64,000 bases of DNA from Antarctobacter albus (GCF_900101505.1 NZ_FMZI01000012.1:1-64000), one strand, 5' to 3'. Shown: positions 33,898 to 42,630, numbered from the stretch's first letter. Notes: generated from the letters alone by a model not told the origin. Program-made: numbers and translations.

Positions 33898-34985
33898 TGA
33901 CACGACGCAAGAACCCATATCCCGGCGTTTCCCGCGTGACCGACCGGCACGGCAAGGTGAGGTGGCGCTTCCGCCGAAAGGGCTTTTCCTGCTACTTGAC
34001 CGGCCCTTATGGCTCTGCCGAATTTCGCGCTGCCTACGAGGCAGCAGTTGACGAGGTGAGGACACCCGCCAGCTATTCAACCGCGCCGCATGGCTCGCTG
34101 GCATGGCTGATTGAGCACTACCTTCGCTCCCCTAAACACATGAACAAATCCGAAGCGACGCGGCGCGTCCTGCATCGCGAATTGGACTGGCTGCGCTCTA
34201 CTGCGGGCGATCTGCCAGTCGCCTGTTTTCGCGTCCGCCACATCGAGGCGCTGATGGCAAAGAAGCCCGGCCCGGCAGCGGCGAACAAAGTCCGCAAGAA
34301 CCTTTCCATGCTCTTTACCTACGCGATCAAGCAGGAGGTCGAAGGCGTGACTACAAATCCCGCGCGCGCCGCTGACCGCATGACCGAAGGGGAAGATGGC
34401 TTTCACACCTGGACCGAAGCGGAAATGGCACGGTTCCTAGATCACCACGGGCCAGGCACCAAGGCGCGCCTTGTGTTCCTTCTGGCGCTCAACACAGGTG
34501 CTGCGCGTGCCGATCTGTCCCGCATGACATGGGGCAACATCCGGGGCGGGAAGATCGCCTACAAGCGCGGGAAAACAGGTGTCGGCGGTGAATACACGAT
34601 CTTGCCGGAACTGGCCGAAGAACTTGCGCGCCTTCCGGGCGACGTGCTGGTGCTGATTCATCACGGCAAGGGCCTACCCTATAAACCCGAGACTCTGGGA
34701 AACTGGTTCAAAGACCAATGCAAGGCGGCGGGCCTTTCCCATTGCAGCCTTCACGGCATCCGCAAGGGCCAAGCGACTCGGATCGTCAATGAAGGCGGCT
34801 CGCCCGATGAAGTCATGGCCTACCTTGCGCACAAGACCAATGCCGAGGGCGCAACCTACACGAAAAAGGCAGATCGAGGGCGGCTGGCTGATAGCGGTCT
34901 ATCCCGCCTGACAGGCGCCCCAATTGTCCAACCTATCGGAAAGGTTGGACAATCAACCCCGAAAAACGGAAGGAAATCAAAATGA
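33897..34985 (+). CDS. Tyrosine-recombinase integrase
   Basis: The 362-residue protein has the catalytic set in place: Arg204 (TGAARADL), His286 and Arg289 (LHGIRKGQ), His312 (LAHKTNAEG) and Tyr321 (GATYTKKAD). The N-terminal arm-binding and SAM-like core domains precede them. It lies 12 bp from the tRNA-Glu gene that forms attR, the usual arrangement, so it is almost certainly the enzyme that inserted this element. All active-site residues are present. Confidence 0.95.
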   Translation: MTRRKNPYPGVSRVTDRHGKVRWRFRRKGFSCYLTGPYGSAEFRAAYEAAVDEVRTPASYSTAPHGSLAWLIEHYLRSPKHMNKSEATRRVLHRELDWLRSTAGDLPVACFRVRHIEALMAKKPGPAAANKVRKNLSMLFTYAIKQEVEGVTTNPARAADRMTEGEDGFHTWTEAEMARFLDHHGPGTKARLVFLLALNTGAARADLSRMTWGNIRGGKIAYKRGKTGVGGEYTILPELAEELARLPGDVLVLIHHGKGLPYKPETLGNWFKDQCKAAGLSHCSLHGIRKGQATRIVNEGGSPDEVMAYLAHKTNAEGATYTKKADRGRLADSGLSRLTGAPIVQPIGKVGQSTPKNGRKSK

Positions 34986-34993
34986 TAGAGAAG

Positions 34994-35013
34994 GAAGTGG
35001 CAGCCCGTAGGGG
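34994..35013 (+). repeat. attR, 20-bp core repeat at the tRNA-Glu 3' end
   Basis: GAAGTGGCAGCCCGTAGGGG is identical to attL at 23247-23266. It includes the last 16 bases of the tRNA gene, so insertion keeps the tRNA intact. Confidence 0.9.
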
Positions 35014-35072
35014 AATCGAACCCCTCTTTCCAGGTTGAAAACCTGGCGTCCTAACCGATAGACGAACGGGCC
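34998..35072 (-). tRNA. tRNA-Glu (anticodon TTC)
   Basis: The minus strand folds as a full 75-nt tRNA with CCA encoded: acceptor strand GGCCCGT pairs with ACGGGCT, the anticodon stem CCAGG/CCTGG holds a TTTTCAA loop with TTC, and the T arm is GAGGGGTTCGATTCCCCT. The element at 23247-35013 uses its 3' end as attachment site. Confidence 0.96.
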
Positions 35073-35209
35073 ACTCTGGTCTGCTGCGGCGCTGTCTGTG
35101 TGACCATCGCTGCGGCGTGAGCCGGGTTCTATGAAAAGCGCGCGGTGCTTGCAAGCACAAAATTCAGAAATTTTCGCGGCCCCGAAACAAAGTCGAAAAG
35201 CCCCCCTTT

Positions 35210-36964
35210 TCAGCCCTGAAAAGAGGCCGGCGCAGCGTCGTCGAGGCGCATCTGTACCGTCGACCGTCCCTGCCAGAAATTCACGTCCAGCTTGCCCGCA
35301 AGGTGGAATCGGCCCCCCTTATGGCCCTCCAGCGCCGGCCCCAGCGGCCCGTCGAAGGCCGAGAAGAGAATCGCGTCCAGAGAGGCCCCCAACCCGTCAG
35401 AGACCGTCAGCTTCAGGTGTCCCTTCCCGACCCGGCGCGCGTAGCGGATCTGCATGTCGGGCAGCACGAATCGCGGCCCCGGCACCGCCGCGCCAAAGGG
35501 CCCGGCGCGTTCCAGTTGTTCGACCAGCTCCACGCTGGCCGCGCCCGGCATCAGCAGACCGTCAACGCGCAGGTCGGCGGCACCGCCCTGCCCCGCCCCC
35601 TGCTGCTCCAACAGCTCGGAGAGGCGTGCCATCGCCGGTTCCAGCTGGTCGCGCAGCACCGTCAGTCCGGCGGCCATCTTGTGCCCGCCGCCCTTGAGCA
35701 GCAGCCCCTCGGCGGCCAGCTTCTGGATCGCCGCGCCAAGATCGACACCGGGCACCGACCGGCCAGATCCCTTGCCCTCGTCCCCTTCGAAACCGATCAC
35801 GATGGAGGGCCTGTTGGTCTGTTCCTTGAGGCGCGAGGCGACGATGCCGACGACGCCGGGATGCCAGCCGTCCTCCGCCGCCCAGACCAGCGGCGCCTCC
35901 AGCCCGCGCGCTTCGGCCTGCGCCAGCGCGGCCTCGCGGACACTGGCCTCGATCTCGCGCCGTTCGGTGTTGAGCTGGTCCAGGCGTTCGGCCATCGCCT
36001 GTGCCTCCGACGGGTTGTCACAGGCCAGCAGCCGCGCCCCGAGATCCGCCTTGCCGATCCGCCCGCCCGCGTTCACGCGCGGCCCCATGACATAGCCCAG
36101 GTGATAAGCGGCGGGCGCCCGTTCCAGCCGCGCCACGTCCGACAGTGCCACAAGGCCCGGACGGGCCCGGCCCGCCATGACCCTCAGCCCTTGGTGCACG
36201 AAGGCCCGGTTGACACCTTTCAGGGGCGCCACGTCGGCCACCGTGGCCAGCGCCACCAGGTCCAGCGCCGCCATGAGATCGGGCCCCTTGGCCCCGGCCT
36301 CGCGCAACTGGCGCCCGGCCTCGACCAGCATCAGGAAGACCACCGCCGCCGCGCAGAGATGCGCCAGCGCGCCATCCTCGTCCTGGCGGTTGGGGTTCAC
36401 CACGGCCACGCAATCGGGCAGCGTCTCACCCCCCAGGTGGTGGTCCAGTACCACGACATCCGCCGCGCCCTTGGCCGCGGCAATGGGTTCATGCGAAAGC
36501 GTGCCGCAATCGACGCAGATGATCAGGTCATGTTCGGCGGCCAACGCCTGCATGGCAGGCACATTGGGGCCATAGCCCTCGTCGATCCGGTCAGGGACAT
36601 AAAGCGTCGCCTGCCGGCCCATCTGCCGCAGCCAGTCCAGCAGCAGTGCCGCGGAACTGCCCCCGTCCACGTCGTAATCGGCAAAGACGGCGATCCGTTC
36701 GCGATCTCGCACAGCCTGCAGGAACCGCTCCGAAGCGCGCTTCATGTCCTTGAGCGATCGCGGATCCGGCAGTAGTTCGCGCAGTTTGGGCGCCAGGTAG
36801 GACTCGGCCTCCTCGGCGCCGACGCCCAACCGGGCCAGCACGGCGCAAAGCGCGTGATTCAACCCGGTGCGCTGCACCAGCGCCTCGGCCTGCCGGGTCT
36901 CCTCGGGGCCGGGACCGACCCAGCGCCGCCCGGTCAGACTGCTTTCGACCCCCAGATAAGACAA
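35210..36964 (-). CDS. recJ: Single-stranded-DNA-specific exonuclease RecJ
   Basis: The 584-residue protein has the DHH-family motifs: FADYDVDGGSSAALLLDWL, the CVDCGT motif, LDHHLGG, and the DHHA1 part with GKGSGRSVPGVDLGAAI and GGGHKMAAGLT. It degrades single-stranded DNA 5' to 3' in recombination and mismatch repair. No ATG is well placed, so I read a TTG at 36964 giving MSYLGVESSLTGRRW, the usual RecJ opening in this group. The gene follows glpX in the same direction after a hairpin. Confidence 0.93.
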   Translation of the reverse strand: MSYLGVESSLTGRRWVGPGPEETRQAEALVQRTGLNHALCAVLARLGVGAEEAESYLAPKLRELLPDPRSLKDMKRASERFLQAVRDRERIAVFADYDVDGGSSAALLLDWLRQMGRQATLYVPDRIDEGYGPNVPAMQALAAEHDLIICVDCGTLSHEPIAAAKGAADVVVLDHHLGGETLPDCVAVVNPNRQDEDGALAHLCAAAVVFLMLVEAGRQLREAGAKGPDLMAALDLVALATVADVAPLKGVNRAFVHQGLRVMAGRARPGLVALSDVARLERAPAAYHLGYVMGPRVNAGGRIGKADLGARLLACDNPSEAQAMAERLDQLNTERREIEASVREAALAQAEARGLEAPLVWAAEDGWHPGVVGIVASRLKEQTNRPSIVIGFEGDEGKGSGRSVPGVDLGAAIQKLAAEGLLLKGGGHKMAAGLTVLRDQLEPAMARLSELLEQQGAGQGGAADLRVDGLLMPGAASVELVEQLERAGPFGAAVPGPRFVLPDMQIRYARRVGKGHLKLTVSDGLGASLDAILFSAFDGPLGPALEGHKGGRFHLAGKLDVNFWQGRSTVQMRLDDAAPASFQG

Positions 36965-37020
36965 ACCCTCTCCCGGCTTCTTCTTGGTAAAAATACCCGG
37001 GGAGTCGACCGCAGGGAGAC

Positions 37021-37035
37021 GGGGGCAGCGCCCCC
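37021..37035 (-). terminator. GC hairpin downstream of glpX
   Basis: On the minus strand GGGGGCGCTGCCCCC forms a tight 6-bp stem 25 bp after the glpX stop. A GGGTATTTTTACC segment follows about 30 bp later. The hairpin may end glpX transcripts or be part of a repeated intergenic motif. Confidence 0.5.
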
Positions 37036-37059
37036 AACCTGCAACCGCTCCCGCCCCGC

Positions 37060-38034
37060 TCACCCCTTGTGCTTGACCGGGTTGCGATAGCTCATGCGCC
37101 GGACGGAGCCGGTCTTGGACCGCATCAGCAGCGTTTCGGTGGTGATCCAGCCGATCTCGCGCTTGATCCCGGGCAAGAGCGATCCCCCGGTCACGCCGGT
37201 GGCCGCAAAGATCACATCGGCGGTCACCATCTCGTCCCGGGCATAGATCTTGTCCAGGTCGGTGATCCCCGCCTTGGCCGCACGGCCCCGTTCGTCGTCG
37301 TTGCGGAACAGCAGACGGCCATAGATCTGGCCACCCATGCATTTCAGTGCCGCTGCCGCCAGAACGCCCTCGGGTGCGCCGCCGGACCCCATGTACATGT
37401 CGATGCCGGTCATATGCGGTTCGGCGCAATGCATGACACCGGCCACGTCGCCGTCGGTGATCAGGCGGATCGAGGCGCCGGTGGCGCGGACCTCTGCGAT
37501 CATGTCCTCGTGGCGGGGCCGTTCAAGGATGCAGACGGTGATGTCGCTGGGGCCACAGCCCTTTTCCGTGGCCAGGGCCGACACGCGGGTCGCGGGCGGC
37601 ATGTCCAGCGTCACGATCCCCTCAGGGTAACCCGGGCCGATGGCCAGCTTGTCCATGTAGACATCCGGCGCGTGCAGCATGCTGCCGCGCGGTCCCATCG
37701 CAATCACGGTCAGGGCATTGGGCATGTCCTTGGCAGTCAGCGTGGTGCCTTCGAGCGGGTCAAGCGCGATGTCCACGCCGGGGCCTTCGCCATTGCCGAC
37801 CTCCTCGCCGATGTACAGCATCGGCGCCTCGTCGCGCTCGCCCTCGCCGATGACGACGACACCCTTGATGTCCAGTTTGTTGAGCTGTTCGCGCATGGCG
37901 TTGACGGCGGCCTGGTCGGCGGCCTTCTCGTCGCCACGACCGATCCAGTCGGCGCTGGCGATGGCGGCCTGCTCGGCCACGCGGGCCAGGCCCAGGGACA
38001 ACATTCGGTCATTGAAATCGATCGGGGTGGACAT
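37060..38034 (-). CDS. glpX: Class II fructose-1,6-bisphosphatase
   Basis: The 324-residue enzyme removes the 1-phosphate from fructose 1,6-bisphosphate in gluconeogenesis. Class II motifs are ADWIGRGDEKAADQAAVNAMR, VVIGEGERDEAPMLYIGE, the metal site ALDPLEGTTL, and GSGGAPEGVLAAAALKCMGG. Length and sequence are normal. In this group it commonly sits between hom and recJ, as here. Confidence 0.95.
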   Translation of the reverse strand: MSTPIDFNDRMLSLGLARVAEQAAIASADWIGRGDEKAADQAAVNAMREQLNKLDIKGVVVIGEGERDEAPMLYIGEEVGNGEGPGVDIALDPLEGTTLTAKDMPNALTVIAMGPRGSMLHAPDVYMDKLAIGPGYPEGIVTLDMPPATRVSALATEKGCGPSDITVCILERPRHEDMIAEVRATGASIRLITDGDVAGVMHCAEPHMTGIDMYMGSGGAPEGVLAAAALKCMGGQIYGRLLFRNDDERGRAAKAGITDLDKIYARDEMVTADVIFAATGVTGGSLLPGIKREIGWITTETLLMRSKTGSVRRMSYRNPVKHKG

Positions 38035-38153
38035 CGCCGGTAATCCTTCGTGAGTGCCGCGTCACCTCGTGAGTACCCCGCCGCAGGCAAGGGCCGCAAG
38101 GGGATAGAACCGCCTGCACCGACGGCTGTGCCCATTCGCCGAAAGGGGCGGAG

Positions 38154-40028
38154 TCATCCGATGATCAGAAGGTCATCCATGGCGAAGAAATTGCCCGATG
38201 CCGCAAAGCGCACCTCGTCCACGCTGTCGAAAAGCGCATCGTCGAACTCGACGAATGTCGTGTCCCCCCTGACCAGCGAAACCGTCTGGGTGCCTAGCAG
38301 CGCACCATCGTCATAGGCCGAGACCTCCAGCGTCAAACTGCTGGCGAAAGGCGAGGTGAAATAGGCGCTTTCGAGATCGAAGTTGGTTTCGCGCAGGACC
38401 GAGACGTCCCCAGCGTTGTTGTTGGCCACGAACATGCCCGATTGCAGCGCGGGATTGTAGGGATTGTTGGCGCGCCCGTCGCTGAGGTAATCTAGGGCAT
38501 TGACCGTCCCCCATGACCCTGCGAAGCGCAGCCCGCCCGGCCCGCCCGAGACGCCGTTCTCAAAGGTCTGCAGCAGCGGGTTGATGGCATTTTCGCCGTC
38601 GTCGAGCCCGAAGATATTTATCGTGACGGGCTGCGTTGTGCGGCCGCCCTCGCCATCCTCGACCGCGAAGATGAAGATATCGCTCAGCATATCGCCGAGG
38701 TTCAGGTCCTGCACTTCGGGATTGGTGTTCTCCAGCCTGTAGGTCCAGCCGCCGAAGAGGTCCACCTCGATGGTGCCGTAGTCGCCGATACCGCCCCCTT
38801 CGATGGACCATTCAAGCCGCCCGGTGCCGATGTCCACATCCTCGCCCAGAAGCTTGCCAAAAACAGTCAGGATCGTGTCCTCGGTCACCCTCCCCGTGAT
38901 GTCCCCGGTGATTTCAGGAGCGTCGTTGAGACCCGTGATCGTCGCGGTGACGGTTTCGGTCGCGAAGCTGCCGTTGCCGTCACTGATGGTCACGTCATAA
39001 GTGAAGGTCAGAACGTCAGTCGCGCCGAGATACTGGAATTCATCGTTCTGAACCGAGAAAGTCCAGGTTGCGGTACCCAGAGCCACACCCGCAGTGTCCG
39101 AAAGGACCACGCCGAGAAAGCCGAGAGCATCCTCTTCGTTGAATCCCTGAACCGGCCCGTCCATGCCGGTCAGCACCACCTCGACGCTATGGGTGTCCAA
39201 AAGATCGACATCCCCGAAGGCGATCTCTCCGGTGTCGGTCAGATAGGGCGTGCTGTCGTCCTCAGTCACCGCCGCGCTGAAATCCGAGACCGCCAGGTCG
39301 ATCAAAACCGGGTCGTTGCGCCCCTCTATCACCAGCTCCCGGGTCAGCATCGTCACGCCGCCCTGACCATCCGACACCTGCACACTCAGCGTTTCAAGCG
39401 CGAATTCGTTCACCGCCAGTCCCTGGTAGGAGGTTCCCGGATCGAAGGTCACATCGAAAGAGACGCCGGTGTAATTGCCCACTGTGACCGGGGTCGCGAC
39501 CGGCACGGACAGGCTGCCGCCGGTCACCGACATGCTGTCCAGCACCACCGTGCCGCCATCCAGGTCGAAAGCGTCGAAAGTGATGTCGAGCGGATCGTCC
39601 TCGTTCGCGGTCTGGTCGGTCAACCGCACCAGCGGCGGGTTGTTGACCCCGACATGGTAGATGAAATCCGGGAATTCGAGCGTGCCGATATGCTTGAGCG
39701 TATCGATGCCCTCGTCGCCATCGTCAGGCCGGGTATCCTCGACGATCGTGGTGTTCCCCTGCCCGTCCGAAAACAGGAAATCCAGCACCGATCCCTGGTA
39801 GACCGCCGTATCGTCGCCGTCATTGCCCCGGATCAGGTCATTTCCGCCACCGCCTTCGACGGTGTCATCTCCGTCACCGGCGTTGATTTCGTCGTCTTCA
39901 TCGGATCCGGTAATCCGGTCGTTGCCATCACCCCCGTTGAATTTCGTCGCTTCGGTCCGGTCCGGCGGTGTCAGGATATCGTCTTCGTCCGTGCCATTGA
40001 CCGGCTTGCCAAATGTATCCCTGGCCAT
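38154..40028 (-). CDS. Secreted RTX/VCBS-repeat protein
   Basis: The 624-residue acidic protein has no N-terminal signal peptide. It begins with RTX calcium-binding nonapeptides (GGDGNDRIT, GDGDDTVEGG, GGNDLIRGNDGDD, residues 30-75), then VCBS/cadherin-like repeats (ITGLNDAPEITGDITG and similar) to about 470, and a unique C-terminal domain with AINPLLQTFENGVSGG. RTX plus VCBS suggests type I secretion and a calcium-dependent surface or extracellular role. RTX repeats at the N-terminus rather than the C-terminus are less usual. It sits between hom and glpX as an accessory gene. Confidence 0.8.
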   Translation of the reverse strand: MARDTFGKPVNGTDEDDILTPPDRTEATKFNGGDGNDRITGSDEDDEINAGDGDDTVEGGGGNDLIRGNDGDDTAVYQGSVLDFLFSDGQGNTTIVEDTRPDDGDEGIDTLKHIGTLEFPDFIYHVGVNNPPLVRLTDQTANEDDPLDITFDAFDLDGGTVVLDSMSVTGGSLSVPVATPVTVGNYTGVSFDVTFDPGTSYQGLAVNEFALETLSVQVSDGQGGVTMLTRELVIEGRNDPVLIDLAVSDFSAAVTEDDSTPYLTDTGEIAFGDVDLLDTHSVEVVLTGMDGPVQGFNEEDALGFLGVVLSDTAGVALGTATWTFSVQNDEFQYLGATDVLTFTYDVTISDGNGSFATETVTATITGLNDAPEITGDITGRVTEDTILTVFGKLLGEDVDIGTGRLEWSIEGGGIGDYGTIEVDLFGGWTYRLENTNPEVQDLNLGDMLSDIFIFAVEDGEGGRTTQPVTINIFGLDDGENAINPLLQTFENGVSGGPGGLRFAGSWGTVNALDYLSDGRANNPYNPALQSGMFVANNNAGDVSVLRETNFDLESAYFTSPFASSLTLEVSAYDDGALLGTQTVSLVRGDTTFVEFDDALFDSVDEVRFAASGNFFAMDDLLIIG

Positions 40029-40078
40029 CGCTTTCCCCCCCGGGCCTTGGCGTCAGTCCATGCCTCACGACCATGGGC

Positions 40079-40107
40079 CCGACGCGGACACGTGCTGTCC
40101 GCGTCGG
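40079..40107. promoter_or_regulatory. 11-bp perfect inverted repeat between hom and the RTX gene
   Basis: CCGACGCGGAC and GTCCGCGTCGG flank a 7-nt loop. No T-run follows on either strand, so it could be an operator for the RTX gene or a weak terminator of hom. Confidence 0.4.
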
Positions 40108-40213
40108 CAAGAAAGGCGCCAGCCAAAAAATCGTGAAGAAAGGTTAACCCAGGAAAGCGTTTCTTCAAAACACTTTGATTACGCAACGTCAATTTGGCAG
40201 GCGGGCCGGCCGG

Positions 40214-41500
40214 TCAGACTTCCTCGATCCGCAGCGCCACGGGTGCGGTGATGACGACGCCTGTCGCCTCCATCGCGGCCAGCGCCTGATCCAGCGCATT
40301 GCGCGTCGTCTTGTGCGTGACGATCAGCACCGGGGCGCTATCATCGTTGTGCCCATACTGGCGCATGCGATTGATGGAAACGCCCGCCTCGCCCAGCGCG
40401 GTGGCTACCTTGGCCAGCGCCCCGGGCTTGTCCGCCAGGGTCATGCGCAGGTAGTAGGGCGCTGGCGTCGAGGCGCGGGCCGGGACGGCCTCGATCAGGC
40501 TTGCGGCCGGACGGCCAAAGGTCGACACCCGCAGACCCCGTGCCACGTCCATGACATCGCCCATGACGGCGCTGGCCGTCGGGCCTTCACCGGCGCCGGC
40601 GCCGCGCATGACGATCTGGCCCACCTGGTCGCCCTCGATCACCACCATGTTGGTGCCGCCCTGCAACTGCCCCAGCGGAGAGTTCGCCGGCACCAGGCAG
40701 GGCGCCATGCTCTGTTCCAGTCCCCGCCCGGTCATCCGCGCGACGCCCAGCAGCTTGATCCGGAACCCCATGTCGGCGGCCTGGCGAATGTCCTCGATGG
40801 TGACGCTGCCGATGCCTTCCAGCTCGACCGCGTCGAAATTGACCTGGGTGCCGAAGGCGATGGAGGACAACAGCGACAGCTTGTGCCCGGCGTCGATCCC
40901 GCCCACGTCCAATTGCGGATCGGCCTCGAGGAAGCCCAGGGCGTCAGCCTCGGCAAAGGCCTCGTCATAGGTCAGGCCGCCGTCCTCCATCCGGGTCAGG
41001 ATGTAGTTGCAGGTGCCGTTCATCACCCCCATGACGCGCTCGATGTCATTGCCGGCCAGGCCCTCGGTCAGCGCCTTGATGACGGGAATGCCGCCCGCCA
41101 CCGCCGCCTCGAAGCGCAGCACCGCGCCATGTGCCTCGGCCAGCGCCGCCAGCGCCTGGCCGTGATGCGCCAGCATCGCCTTGTTGGCGGTGACCACGTC
41201 CTTGCCCGCCTTCAGCGCGGCCTCGACAGCGGCCTTGGCCGGTCCGTCGCTGCCGCCCATGAGTTCGACAAAGACATCCACGTCCTCGCGCGTGGCCAGT
41301 GCCACCGGGTCATCCTCCCAGGCATAGCTGGACAGGTTCACGCCGCGATCCTTGTCGCGGGTGCGGGCGGAGACGGCGCTGATCCCGATGCTGCGGCCCG
41401 AGCGTTCGGTCAAGAGCGGTGCCTTCTGGCGCACGATCTTGACGACACCCGTGCCCACGGTCCCCAGACCGGCAATACCTAGACGGAGTGGCTGGGACAT
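40214..41500 (-). CDS. hom: Homoserine dehydrogenase
   Basis: The 428-residue enzyme reduces aspartate semialdehyde to homoserine for threonine and methionine synthesis. It has the NAD(P) motif GIAGLGTVGTGVVKI, the catalytic GIPVIKALTEGLAGNDI and GTCNYILTRM segments, a DVGGIDAGHKLSLLSSIAF region, and a C-terminal ACT domain (YYLRMTLADKPGALAKVATALGEAGVSI) for feedback control. It is full length. Confidence 0.96.
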   Translation of the reverse strand: MSQPLRLGIAGLGTVGTGVVKIVRQKAPLLTERSGRSIGISAVSARTRDKDRGVNLSSYAWEDDPVALATREDVDVFVELMGGSDGPAKAAVEAALKAGKDVVTANKAMLAHHGQALAALAEAHGAVLRFEAAVAGGIPVIKALTEGLAGNDIERVMGVMNGTCNYILTRMEDGGLTYDEAFAEADALGFLEADPQLDVGGIDAGHKLSLLSSIAFGTQVNFDAVELEGIGSVTIEDIRQAADMGFRIKLLGVARMTGRGLEQSMAPCLVPANSPLGQLQGGTNMVVIEGDQVGQIVMRGAGAGEGPTASAVMGDVMDVARGLRVSTFGRPAASLIEAVPARASTPAPYYLRMTLADKPGALAKVATALGEAGVSINRMRQYGHNDDSAPVLIVTHKTTRNALDQALAAMEATGVVITAPVALRIEEV

Positions 41501-41642
41501 GGGCGGGCTCCTTTTTCCCTCGGGGTCAGTTCCGGGTCGGGGTTATCGCCAAGCCTCGCCGGGGACAAGGGCGTCCGGCGTCGCGCGGGCTTTCGACCGT
41601 GTCATCCGCCCGAGTGATGCGCAAAGACACCGCAGCCGGGGC

Positions 41643-41963
41643 CTACTCGGCGCGCAGCGCCGCCGCTTTCTGCCGCAGCCTTGCCAGGCGGCCATCGACA
41701 CCGCGCGGCGCGATATCCACCCGTTGCAGCCGGCTGGCCCGTGCCTTCAGCGCTGCCACGCGCCCCTCGACCACGGCGGCCTCGCCGGGGGTGGCCCTCG
41801 GCACGGCGCCGTTCAGCAGAGCATCCAGCGGCAAGAGGTCGGGATAGGGGGCGTCCGCCACGCCCGGCGTCTGCCGCGCATCCAGTTCCGGGAACTGGGT
41901 GCAGCCGGTCAGTGCCGCAATGACAGCAGCGCAAAGCAGGGGATGATGGAACCGAACCGCCAT
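41643..41963 (-). CDS. Small lipoprotein, unknown function
   Basis: The 106-residue product has a lipoprotein signal (AAVIAALTGC, lipobox LTGC), so it should be lipid-anchored in the envelope. The mature part is Ala/Arg-rich and helical with no known domain. The start at 41963 lies 79 bp from the divergent TetR gene, and the palindrome at 42011-42030 may affect both. Confidence 0.7.
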   Translation of the reverse strand: MAVRFHHPLLCAAVIAALTGCTQFPELDARQTPGVADAPYPDLLPLDALLNGAVPRATPGEAAVVEGRVAALKARASRLQRVDIAPRGVDGRLARLRQKAAALRAE

Positions 41964-42010
41964 GTGCCAGTCATGCCCCAGCCCGCGCGGGCTGGCAAGC
42001 ATCCGGGTTG

Positions 42011-42030
42011 ATCTGAACGCCTGTTCAGAT
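42011..42030. promoter_or_regulatory. Operator-like palindrome before the TetR gene
   Basis: ATCTGAAC and GTTCAGAT form a perfect inverted repeat with a 4-nt centre, 13 bp upstream of the TetR start. Symmetry and position fit autoregulation by this TetR protein. Confidence 0.65.
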
Positions 42031-42042
42031 ATTGATGACATC

Positions 42043-42630
42043 ATGGCACGCACCCAGGGAAGCCACGCCGGGATCACCGGCCCTCGCATCCGCGAAGCGG
42101 CACTGCGCCTCTTTGCCGAACACGGATTTGCCGCCGTCTCGATGCGCCAGATCGCCTCGGCGGTGGGGCTGCAGGCAGGCGCTCTCTACAACTACACACC
42201 CGACAAGCAGGCGCTGCTGTTCTCCCTGATGAAGGAACACATGGACGACCTGCTGGGCGATCTCTCCCGCCTGCCGTCGCAGGACGCGCCGCAGGCCCGT
42301 CTTGAATCATTCGTCCGGTTCCACATCGCCTTTCACCTGGACCGTCCGGAACTGGTCTTCATCGCCTACATGGAACTGCGCAACCTCACGCCCGAGAATT
42401 TCCGGGTGATCGAAGGCCTGCGCCGCGACTACGAAGACGCGCTGGAACGGATCCTGAGCGACGGCGTCGCCGAGGGCAGTTTCGAGGTCGCCGATACCAA
42501 GCTCGCGACGCTGGCCGTGATCGCCATGCTGACCGGCGTCACCACCTGGTATCGCCCGGACGGCCGCCTGAGTGTCCCCGAGGTGCAGGATCTCTACTGG
42601 GACATGGTGCGCAAGTCGGTCTCCGCCTGA
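42043..42630 (+). CDS. TetR-family transcriptional regulator
   Basis: The 195-residue protein has an N-terminal helix-turn-helix (PRIREAALRLFAEHGFAAVSMRQIASAVGLQAGALYNYTPDKQALL) and a helical ligand domain. The ATG at 42043 is chosen because the family consensus begins there; the frame is open further upstream, across the operator. Related roseobacter proteins are linked to fatty-acid control, but the ligand here is unknown. Confidence 0.9.
   Translation: MARTQGSHAGITGPRIREAALRLFAEHGFAAVSMRQIASAVGLQAGALYNYTPDKQALLFSLMKEHMDDLLGDLSRLPSQDAPQARLESFVRFHIAFHLDRPELVFIAYMELRNLTPENFRVIEGLRRDYEDALERILSDGVAEGSFEVADTKLATLAVIAMLTGVTTWYRPDGRLSVPEVQDLYWDMVRKSVSA

Larger units (their letters stand above)
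23247..35013. mobile_element. Integrated phage satellite or minimal prophage with capsid and packaging genes but no tail or lysis genes
   Basis: The 11.8-kb element is flanked by 20-bp direct repeats; the right copy is the 3' end of tRNA-Glu, and the integrase gene lies beside it. Genes in order are an initiator-like HTH protein, small proteins, a DUF6441-like protein, small terminase, a head-tail attachment protein, large terminase, a minus-strand regulator cassette, small early genes, a regulator, portal, protease-capsid fusion, gpW-like and DUF2190-like proteins, a small integrase-linked gene and integrase. No tail tube, tape measure, baseplate, fibre, holin or endolysin is seen. This matches a capsid-forming satellite better than a whole phage. 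Confidence 0.85.

Noticed and set aside
35303-36775. 490-codon plus-strand open frame opposite recJ
   Set aside because: It is the antisense shadow of recJ, with no family resemblance and no ribosome site.
36964-37429. 155-residue N-terminal extension of RecJ from an upstream start
   Set aside because: The extension lies in and beyond the end of glpX in another frame, has no RecJ-family resemblance, and would make the protein much longer than the usual 580 residues.
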